A stretch of DNA of 64,000 nucleotides. Source: Auanema rhodensis. Its lineage: Eukaryota; Nematoda; Chromadorea; Rhabditida; Rhabditidae. The position numbers and the translations under genes are program-made. The notes under the pieces are model-generated. The model was not told where the DNA came from. It made no database searches and worked only from the letters and a program-made list of their open reading frames with translations. Below, piece by piece: positions 46,401 through 54,523 of the stretch (position 1 is the stretch's first letter; each line of letters begins with the position of its first letter). Location: contig OZ059900.1 of the NCBI GenBank assembly GCA_964057225.1, forward strand, positions 9,186,501 to 9,250,500, read 5' to 3'.

Positions 46401-49400
46401 ATTTCGATGCATGTTCGTGAATTCGCATCGAATAAGTCAGAAGCTCTTCAGCACCTTCATAAAGATGATATTCTCTCTGATTGTCCACTAAAAATTCTTG
46501 GAGTACCTTATAATGCTCTAAGTGATTCCCTTTCAATTCGATTCAATATACCGGAACTCTCAACAGTAACCAAACGAAACGCATTACAACAATTACATTC
46601 AGTTTATGATCCTTTGGGTATAACAAATCCATTAATTTTACCCTTGAAGGTTATTCTTAGAGATATTTTTGCACTTAAAACAGAATGGGATGATACTATA
46701 CCTTCTGAATTATCAGCCTCTTGGACATCAATAATTAACGAGATTAATTATGCTAAGGTTACTGTACCTCGTGTACTATCACCATCTATTGAAGAAGGTA
46801 CATTATGGGTCTTTGCTGACGCTAGTTCAACAGCGTTAGCTGTGTGTGCTTACATACAGACAAACAACAAAATGAGTTCTATTCTAGCAGGTAAAAGCCG
46901 CTTATCTCCTAAAACACCAATCACAATTCCACGCATGGAACTCTTAGCTATTCGATTAGCTATGAGACTTTCTCACACAATATTAATGGAATTACCATGT
47001 AAAAAACTAAATATTGTAAGTGATAGCAGCATTGCGTTATCATGGATTTTAACAAATAAGCAATTACCTGACTTCATAGCAAAACAAGTTCAAAATGTAC
47101 AACATATGACCCGTTTATTAGAAGAACATTCGATTAATGTTCAATTTTACCATGTTACTACGGATTATAATCCGGCTGACATTGGTTCACGAGGAGCCAA
47201 TAAATATCAACTTCAGGAATCTATGTGGCTTCTTGGACCACAGTGGATTCTTAACAGAACCGTTCAAGCTTTAACACCATATGGTTCCTTGCAAGTGATG
47301 CATGTTTCACCTGTATCATTACTTATAGCTCAAGCTATATCTGTACCTTTGGAACATAACCTAGCTTATCATAACGGTCATTTTGCAACTTTACGTTTGT
47401 TAGCCCGTTTGGCTAAAATTATAAAAATTTGGCATTTAAAAACATTTAAAAATCAAAATGGACATAAATTACGAAATATTTCACAAATATCAACATCATA
47501 TCCCGTTTTAACAACTGATTTGAAGATAATACGTACTATTTTAATTCGACAAGCTCAAGATCATCTCATTATTGATGATTTACGACGACAATATCCTGGT
47601 TATCATTTCTATCTTGATGATAACGAGATAATTCGAGTAAGAAGCCGATTACAAAATTCTTTACTATCCTATGATACAAAAAACCCAATTTATCTTCCTC
47701 GCAACTCATTATTCACTCAACACATAATTATGGACGCTCATCGCGCATCTTTTCATCAAGGAAAAGAATTTTTGATCACACATCTTCGTCAAACTTATTT
47801 TATTGCTCGCGCTGCAGCAATTATAAAACAAACTTTAAAGAAATGTCATTTATGCAATAAATATCAATCTTTACCATATGGCACTCCTGATATGCCTTCA
47901 TTGCCTAAAGATAGAGTGATATTAACTAAACCATTTCTTAACACTGGTTGCGACTTATTTGGACCTATTATGCTTAAAAGTGGACATAAGGTCTATGTAT
48001 GTCTTTTTACTTGCTTAACCATACGTGCCATTCATCTTGAAATGGTCTATGATCAAACAGCGACTTCATTTATGAACGCTTTCACTCGTTTCATAGCCCG
48101 ACGAGGTTTACCAACCACAATACGAAGTGATTGTGGGGGTAATTTTATTCTCGGAGCTCAATTAATTGAGACAATACAAAAATCAGCTGAATTTAATTTC
48201 ACCCCAGCTGATATTGTAGTCCATCTAGCCAAAAATAACATAAATTGGCTCTTTAACACACCTAAGTCTCCATGGAAAGGAGGTTCTTGGGAAAGAATGG
48301 TGGGAATTACTAAAAATGCAATGAAAAAGGCAATACAAAGAAATAAATTAACATTTGATGAATTATTAACTTTAATTGTCAAAATTGAAGCAGTCATTAA
48401 CACAAGGCCTTTAACACATCCAGATCCAAATAATATAAATCACGTACCTATTCGTCCTGTCGATTTCATTTCGCCTGGTCTTGTTCTTTCCCTACCGGAT
48501 GATTGTGGTTCTCGAGTTTATAATAATTCCATTGATATTCCTGTAATACAAAACGTTGAACAAGCATTAGAAACTTTACAACTTACTTCTGATGCAGCTA
48601 CGATGTTTTGGGATAAATTTCAAACAGAATATTTGATATATATTCGTGATATATACAAACATTCCCGAAAACAACCTTCAGCAAATGCCAATAAACCTAA
48701 TATTGGTGAAATTGTAGTTATACATAACGATAACTTACCTCGTGGTCAATGGAAACTTGGTCGAATCACAGAACTTATAAATAGTTCTGATGGATTCATT
48801 CGTACAGCTAAAGTTCTCACACCAGCTGGGAACATCATATCTCGTTCCTTAAATCATCTATATCCACTTGAATTACGAAGTGTTCTACCTGATATGACAT
48901 CAATTCCTCAATCTACTCCTTCCGAAGACACTTCATTGTCTTTGAAGGTAGGATCTGCTTCGGATATGATGAACCTTGATGCTCAACCAATACAGGAATA
49001 TATTATAAGATCAAACTCACCTGTACCTTCAATCCATGAAACGAACAATGTGGTTACATGTCCTGAACCAATAGATATTAATAATCCTCAAAAAATTTAC
49101 ATACCTACGTCCAAAATTTCTTCGATACATAATCCGATCCTTGAGGAAGAAGCTGAATTACAATTATGGGGTCCAGGTCATACGCCTGACGATAATCGTA
49201 AAAAATTACAAAAGAAAAACATAAGTAAAGCAAAACAAACCATAATTTTGCCTACCATTGACCAAAACGACGTAAAACCATCTACTGAAACAAACGCAAA
49301 CCGTGTTCGCACCTTACCTTTACGGGATCACATCACCTACGCTTCGCGAAAGAATTTCAAATCAGCAATGACGTCTGCACTTTTAATTTTTACAATAATA

Positions 49401-51314
49401 TCGATATTTTTACCCGTAGCATCTGCAAATTCTGTAGTATGTGATGAGGCAAAGTTTTTATCCATACATTTGCTTGGAAACCCACATTGTGCTCCTCATC
49501 TTGCCATGTGGTCATTGTTCTTACCACTTTGTTGTTTATTTGGCATCCTTTGTTGTTGTATACGCATAGGATTCCATCAATATCGATATAATTCCTGGTC
49601 TAATACTATTCGTTACATATCTTCTTTTTTCACACTTAGACCTCATACTCCGGAACAGAATGATATTGAATTAGGAGTTATTGAACCTCCTCCAACTTCA
49701 TCTGAGAATATTCCACATATAGAACCTAAATTATATCCTCCATTTTGGAAAAGAGGTTCTCGATTATCAATTATCAGTATACTAACGATATTTCTGATTA
49801 ATAATGCTACTGCTTGTACCGATCATCACGTTATTCATTCGGTTTCTACACATTGTCTGAATCGTACTCAATGTTATCACCAATATAGTGATCAAATAGT
49901 TTTTTCTCCTGGAGTTAAAGATTTATGCCTGGATATAAAATTTAAAAATCATTCTATTGGTTATATTCAAATTCGAAAATTATATACAAGTTATGAATGT
50001 AAGAAAACCACAAAATTTTTTACAAAGGCTACTTTGCCCAAACTAACTGTTGATTTTCGATGTGCTCATATGGGATCTTGTGATCAAACTTGTGAAACTA
50101 TGAATCATCGCTCTCGTATTTCTGAATTCGAACCATATAATTATCCAACACAATCCAAATGTGTCCGGTCTTCAGCACATATATGGCGTTGTTTGACATT
50201 TTGGGAAAACCCTTGTCTTTTCTACAAATTAGAACATGTACCTACTTCGGACGACATATTTGAAGTATTTAAATGTGAAGATTGGACAACATCTTCAACT
50301 TTTGAAATTACAACACATATTGTTAAAGATAAAAATATTTATAATATCACAATTCCACCATATTTGAAGATGAATTACTCTTTTTTCAATATGACGATCA
50401 ATACACAAGACAAACCTCCTACTCCACTTCATAATTATTATTTTGTTGCTTCAAACAATCAAATCTTTGCTGTTGAACCACATTTTCCATTTATGGTACA
50501 ATGTATTTCGAAGGCAGACACTTCCGACAATTTTTCAAGATGTACAACGGTTATCGATTGTACTTGTAACAAAATCAATAATGATGTTGCTGGCTGTATA
50601 TGTCCACAACATAATTTCACACATTTTTCTCATATTTTACCTCCGTATATGGCAAACACGGAGACAATCTATAAACCCGATACATCCTTAACTTTTCGAA
50701 CTCAGTCTGATGAAACTACAGTTTCAATTGATTCTGAACTTTTATATGACAGTAATACATTTTCCTATGATATACCTTGTCGTCCCTTATTGATCAGTCT
50801 CTCCGGATGTTATTCCTGTGGGCAGGGTGCATCTGCATTGTTTTCTTGTATGTCATCTAAAGAAACATGGATACCGATCGAGTGTTCAAATGATGTATTC
50901 ATGATTAAATGTTCACCCTTCAATGAAATTACAAATATCAATATTAAAAGAGATAATTCAATTATAAATGAAGTTTGTCATACTAAATGTAATCATGAAA
51001 AAATTGATATAATTGTAACGGGACAATTATATTTTAATTCATCTACTAATGAACCAAATGAAATTCATTCAAATCAGAATTCAGTTATAATACCTGACAT
51101 AATTCCTTTTTTGAAACTTTTTAAAGAACACTGGATGATGTTTTCAATCTGCGTTGTTTTTCTGATCATCATATGTTTTTTGGGATACCTAGGTTGTACT
51201 CCAGCCATTTATTTTTTCTTGATCACAGCTTTCCGTACTATTAAAATCATAATAGATACAACAACCAAGTTTTTCTTTATTCTTAGAAATCTTTGTTTTG
51301 ATAGAAGATTTTAA
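43401..51314 (+). CDS. Gag-Pol-Env polyprotein of the BEL/Pao element (2,637 codons, uninterrupted)
   Basis: Domains by residue. Gag is about 1-450, with a helical Pao-type region and cysteine knuckles (CVFCGKEGHPSYYC near 375, then C-rich pairs to about 438). The aspartic protease has VVIDSGS near 552. Reverse transcriptase has CDIQSAF near 894 and YVDN near 973. RNase H has FADASS near 1135 and VSDSSIALSW near 1205. The integrase zinc-binding region runs about 1445-1485 (H, H, CHLC). The integrase catalytic core has D in GCDLFG near 1518, D in RSDCGG near 1576 and E in GGSWERM near 1629. A chromo-like C-terminal module (IGEIVVIHNDNLPRGQWKLG) is near 1768. After about 1990 comes an envelope-like region: three hydrophobic segments, a cysteine-rich ectodomain (about 2140-2560) resembling the phlebovirus-type G2 fusion glycoprotein family, and a final membrane span near 2580-2600. 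Env lies in frame with pol. The second catalytic RT aspartate is replaced by Asn. Confidence 0.95.
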   Translation: MASSFVGDIRRSYDFLSVLLKRYANLLDNEPAGVSDSEITYDRIILLQSTLRNHELVLNELSTALDTVNRNIEKYQTVFKDSDKDLRNEMKALYEELEENPNNRQAYNIADEQRLLLLDRISHIKTAIAFVESLLPEKKKEKVIESTGTETTQIYSNLLQLLQTSNHIQRPVTQIPTFDGTPENFKLYWSRFNNMIHQNSQYSILDKVNILLEGLSDKALVVIRGIEPNENNYLLLRKALENAYMRYATDKLQLLRKMKNLSPASDAKSCKQLFDLIQSYDRQITAAGSHIGPEFFFAICAEKFPHYIMSELYRQPDPLDQSMDDIYQHLSSRIYEFSLMDTRKRNSEHDSHNSPNRGKHVDKTFDKSTKKIWTCVFCGKEGHPSYYCRTYDTPQKKREILKNKEVCWLCFSTSHRSRDCSRPKCPKCKNEHNSCLCLNLDRETKSPVKPISSTSMIITESAGQQTPDLTVSQNKNDIISTPTVSQTVPTVQPAFFNHLPVTLIVTEPKNTQLQLLTHTEDTHDIEMSQIVLKTAMTHIFSYTQNKYITVKVVIDSGSMRSFIRSDIAKDLQLPINKVQHRTFFGIGGLSETHECKEVKTIFYTSNGSIIITNMLTKPFIATSLRAPLLDNNDRSFIKRNNITLANPMIDGQAFEPDILIGLDRYKLFVHMNSELELPSTLRMQNTSFGYTLYGEIPYQNHSVTLITINDKPLQHNDMLRYIFEIDSLGINTSEAGIDTTIDYYEDYSKQLTLTNHRIEAPLPLKSNYHQLPDNKGLAFYRFLALFKTLQANPSKLEMYRKIIDDYIDNGIIEEVPFETSNNNHNSDIICHYIPHHGVWNTNKPNKPLRVVFDASAKTKGKLSLNDILYTGKSFVNNIFNILIASRIKPIIITCDIQSAFLQVGLQKQHRDLCRFFWVKDPQGSCNSSNTKVFRFKRIPFGLTASPSILNMSVNWYLSSLNTDLSDEILNTLYVDNILLFADSIDEAQQKCSLTQQLFQNISMHVREFASNKSEALQHLHKDDILSDCPLKILGVPYNALSDSLSIRFNIPELSTVTKRNALQQLHSVYDPLGITNPLILPLKVILRDIFALKTEWDDTIPSELSASWTSIINEINYAKVTVPRVLSPSIEEGTLWVFADASSTALAVCAYIQTNNKMSSILAGKSRLSPKTPITIPRMELLAIRLAMRLSHTILMELPCKKLNIVSDSSIALSWILTNKQLPDFIAKQVQNVQHMTRLLEEHSINVQFYHVTTDYNPADIGSRGANKYQLQESMWLLGPQWILNRTVQALTPYGSLQVMHVSPVSLLIAQAISVPLEHNLAYHNGHFATLRLLARLAKIIKIWHLKTFKNQNGHKLRNISQISTSYPVLTTDLKIIRTILIRQAQDHLIIDDLRRQYPGYHFYLDDNEIIRVRSRLQNSLLSYDTKNPIYLPRNSLFTQHIIMDAHRASFHQGKEFLITHLRQTYFIARAAAIIKQTLKKCHLCNKYQSLPYGTPDMPSLPKDRVILTKPFLNTGCDLFGPIMLKSGHKVYVCLFTCLTIRAIHLEMVYDQTATSFMNAFTRFIARRGLPTTIRSDCGGNFILGAQLIETIQKSAEFNFTPADIVVHLAKNNINWLFNTPKSPWKGGSWERMVGITKNAMKKAIQRNKLTFDELLTLIVKIEAVINTRPLTHPDPNNINHVPIRPVDFISPGLVLSLPDDCGSRVYNNSIDIPVIQNVEQALETLQLTSDAATMFWDKFQTEYLIYIRDIYKHSRKQPSANANKPNIGEIVVIHNDNLPRGQWKLGRITELINSSDGFIRTAKVLTPAGNIISRSLNHLYPLELRSVLPDMTSIPQSTPSEDTSLSLKVGSASDMMNLDAQPIQEYIIRSNSPVPSIHETNNVVTCPEPIDINNPQKIYIPTSKISSIHNPILEEEAELQLWGPGHTPDDNRKKLQKKNISKAKQTIILPTIDQNDVKPSTETNANRVRTLPLRDHITYASRKNFKSAMTSALLIFTIISIFLPVASANSVVCDEAKFLSIHLLGNPHCAPHLAMWSLFLPLCCLFGILCCCIRIGFHQYRYNSWSNTIRYISSFFTLRPHTPEQNDIELGVIEPPPTSSENIPHIEPKLYPPFWKRGSRLSIISILTIFLINNATACTDHHVIHSVSTHCLNRTQCYHQYSDQIVFSPGVKDLCLDIKFKNHSIGYIQIRKLYTSYECKKTTKFFTKATLPKLTVDFRCAHMGSCDQTCETMNHRSRISEFEPYNYPTQSKCVRSSAHIWRCLTFWENPCLFYKLEHVPTSDDIFEVFKCEDWTTSSTFEITTHIVKDKNIYNITIPPYLKMNYSFFNMTINTQDKPPTPLHNYYFVASNNQIFAVEPHFPFMVQCISKADTSDNFSRCTTVIDCTCNKINNDVAGCICPQHNFTHFSHILPPYMANTETIYKPDTSLTFRTQSDETTVSIDSELLYDSNTFSYDIPCRPLLISLSGCYSCGQGASALFSCMSSKETWIPIECSNDVFMIKCSPFNEITNINIKRDNSIINEVCHTKCNHEKIDIIVTGQLYFNSSTNEPNEIHSNQNSVIIPDIIPFLKLFKEHWMMFSICVVFLIIICFLGYLGCTPAIYFFLITAFRTIKIIIDTTTKFFFILRNLCFDRRF

Positions 51315-51422
51315 CATTGAACTAATTCAGTACTATCCTTAAAAATCTTACTATATAAGCATCATGGGTCATTATGCGACGGACAACGTCGCAAAAGGCC
51401 AATGGCTTAGCTGCGGCGGCAG

Positions 51423-51722
51423 TGTCGCGGTTAGCGATTATTTTTTATCCTTTTTTCTATGTTTTGTTCCATTTCAGTTTTGTTTTTATCGTTTTCCTTT
51501 ACTTTGTCTATTTCAGATTGTACTTTTCGGCCCGCCTTCCCATATCTTCATCTTTGGGATCGGAAAATACGATATACCTCAACTTACTTCAACGGAGTAT
51601 AGACGATCTATATTGTGTTGATATTGTTAACTGTCTCTTTAATAAAGCATTCTACCACTGACTATCTGTTCTATTAATTCTCAGCGGAATACCGACAACC
51701 GAATACCTTCGCCGAAGCGACA
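51423..51722 (+). repeat. 3' LTR (300 bp)
   Basis: Same length as the 5' LTR, with three substitutions (51615, 51633, 51667). AATAAA at 51641-51646. Followed by the second ATCTT. Confidence 0.97.
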
Positions 51723-51851
51723 ATCTTCTTGTATTGCCGACTATATTATAAATGCCTTGTTCAATGTTCGAAAATCGCGTATTTCATGCATAATTCGATG
51801 AATATGAAATGTTGGTCAACGATTCAACATTCTTTTTGAATTTTTGATAGA

Positions 51852-52145
51852 TGTCGCGGTTAGCGATTATTTCTTATGTTTTTCATATGTTTTGTCTCCT
51901 TTAAGTTTTTGTTTTTTATCGTTTTCCTTTACTTTGTCTATTTCAGATTGTACTTTTCGGCCCGCCTTCCTACATCTTCATCTTTAGGATCGCAAACACA
52001 ATATACTCAACCGAACCTAAACGGACTATACGATCTATATTTTGTTGAATTGTTAAACTGTTAATAAAACATTCATCCACTGACTATCTATTCTATTGAT
52101 CCTCAGCAGAAATCCATAACACGAAATACCTTCGCCGAAGTGACG
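51852..52145 (+). mobile_element. Solo LTR, right-arm copy
   Basis: Mirror of 34903-35196. It is flanked by ATAGA on both sides (51847-51851 and 52146-52150). It lies 125 bp downstream of the second ATCTT copy of the full element, in the same orientation. Confidence 0.9.
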
Positions 52146-52414
52146 ATAGAATACAATTTATTCTAACTATTTTTAATCTTAGAAAGCAAGTGTTAATATG
52201 AATAAACTATTTATAAAACTTATAGAATTCAAAAAACAAACAACATCCAGGATATAAGCCTGTCAGTTGTACAATCTGTTAAACTTTCCGAACAAATCAA
52301 CAAAACAAAACAAAATCACACTACTTACAACAACAAAGCAACAAACAGAAAGTAGTGCCCCAAGAATTAATAATCATATTGCTACATATCATCACTTTTT
52401 GTACAATTTCACAT

Positions 52415-53582
52415 TCAGTCAAAACGTATTTCTACTGCTGCAATTCCTGCTTCTAAATCAGGGATTGGCACAAAAACCTGAAAAAAACAAAAAACTTTGA
52501 ACATTCACTGAAATTAAAATTTACACAGGATTGATTTCCACTCTTACGCGGTTCTGTTACCCTAGGTCGTGGTGAGATTACGACATTTTCTTTTCTCAAC
52601 TAAATATTCATGTTTTCGATATAATAAATAGAAACCACTTACCACTTTTCTTATGTATTTCAGTTGATCTGGAGTGTAGTGTATATTCCTTGTACGTATA
52701 TATGGCTTTAGCATGTTTGTAATATTCGGAGGATGAGTAAAAACGTTTGCATTCAACTGAAACAAACAAATAAAGAGAATTCTACTATAAGATTGTGTTA
52801 CATAATCCCTAATTTTATAGAACGAAGATGCACTGAGATCCTTAACCAAATGGATTCGCATAACCTTTTCGTTTATTTCAGCCTTAATTGAAAGTTGAAA
52901 AATACATATAGGAAAAAAAACACTGACATCCTTGAAATACATAGGAGGAACATTTGTAATCGATTTAGTAGAAAATACAATCTATAATCAAAGCATAGCT
53001 AATTAATTGAGCGAATATTTCTATTTCTCACAACATGCTCAATAATATTCAATACTTCGTTATTGGTGACGTTACTCTCAGGATCCTCGAGATATTTCTA
53101 GGAACACAAACTTTTTTTGTTCATTCATTAACATCACTAACCTTTTCACTACATCTGCTCAATAACATGTCGTGTTCTTGGTTGCAAGTGAAGATATTTA
53201 CATTCTGATCGTTGATAACTACATCTATCATTTTACCAACTCTATCCAGATCAGCAGTTTTCACATCCAAGCATTCATATATAGCATCCATTGAATTCAA
53301 AATTTCTTCACATATATTGTCAAGCTTATACATTGCATCATGTTCACCGATTAAGACGGGTGGCTCCACACGCTCCGTATGTTTGCAAACCATGGTATGA
53401 GTGAATTCTTTGAGGTAGAATGCAAAATCCTGCTTCAACCAAAAGTTGCGATATATCAATTTTTCAAATGTTTCTTCCATTTCCTCATATCTACATTTAA
53501 GCCTTATTTTTTCACATCTCATTTGGTCAAGTTCCGTCCACACATCTTGTTCTGTCATATCTGAACTGTCCATAAGACTCAT
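52415..53582 (-). CDS. Unrecognised multi-exon gene, right-arm copy
   Basis: Mirror of 33466-34633, with identical open frames. In this arm the gene sits directly downstream of, and on the same strand as, the intact syg-1, which is presumably the original arrangement. The 0.94 kb between syg-1's stop and its start is too long for a typical operon spacing, but the TTTTTTTCAG immediately before its ATG fits trans-splicing. No family recognised. Confidence 0.55.
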
Positions 53583-54523
53583 CCTGAAAAAAAACATAAA
53601 AGCAGTCTATAAAATAAACACTAGACATGATTTTAGAAACATAATATGAAAGATAAAAGTAGAAAAATATAAATACCTCCTATTATAATATCTCCTTATA
53701 GAAAAAAACAGGTCAGCTGAATGCAATCACCTACAATTGAAGAAATTAAAGAGAAAATTAAGAAAAAATCAATAATATATACCCAGAAATCGAATTTAAA
53801 TTAATAAAATAGAAGACAATAATCAATAAATTTTAATTTGGAAAAATATAAGATGTTCAGGTGATTTTGAAAATTATGTAAATTTAGCAATAGAGCACAC
53901 AGTAAGAAAGTAATTGTAATATGGCTACAGTAACTCTCAGCATAAGATATAAACTCACTTGATCAAACAGAATAATATACGGCGAACGTAATGAGCGTGT
54001 TAGATATGATTATATTTCATTTTAGGTTCATATAATCAAGCTGTTTTCCATCATGCATTTGAGCAGTTACACATTCATGACCGCTTCCCTACTACTGAAA
54101 ATCACCGCAATAATATTCCGGGTAATTGGGAAAAATTTTCAACCAGCAATAAACGCATCTCGAACAAGCCTCATTGATAACTTTATCGCCACTGTCCAAA
54201 ACTAATGTTTTGAAAAGCTAAGACAGTACGCAATGTGTAAGCTAGGACAGTACGCAATGTGCCGTACATGGAAAAGTTTTTTTTTGTTCACATACATTAA
54301 ATTTTTGAAAACATTTATCTTCTTTTTCTTTGTTTATTCAATAACTTTAGACATAAAATTTAGTACATTTCAATTCGTTATATAATAAAATTTAGCTATT
54401 TGACATGGTATATATTTAACATATGTTTTAGTTATTCCCAATTTGAAAATAAAAACAATTTCACAATGACACGTTATTCTGAGAAACGGGTTAAAATTAA
54501 TATTAAAATAGCATAACCAGTAT

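Larger units (their letters stand above)
42818..51722 (+). mobile_element. Full-length BEL/Pao LTR retroelement with envelope-like region
   Basis: 8,905 bp bounded by 300-bp LTRs that start TGTCGC and end GCGACA and by a 5-bp target duplication. Order: LTR, primer site, leader, one long gag-pol-env frame, LTR. Protease, reverse transcriptase, RNase H and integrase come in the order typical of the family. The envelope-like part resembles that of the worm elements Tas and Cer7 (Belpaoviridae). The element is present only in the right palindrome arm, and the coding frame is unbroken. I see no good polypurine tract next to the 3' LTR; the last 30 bases before it are G/C-rich rather than purine-only. 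Confidence 0.97.
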
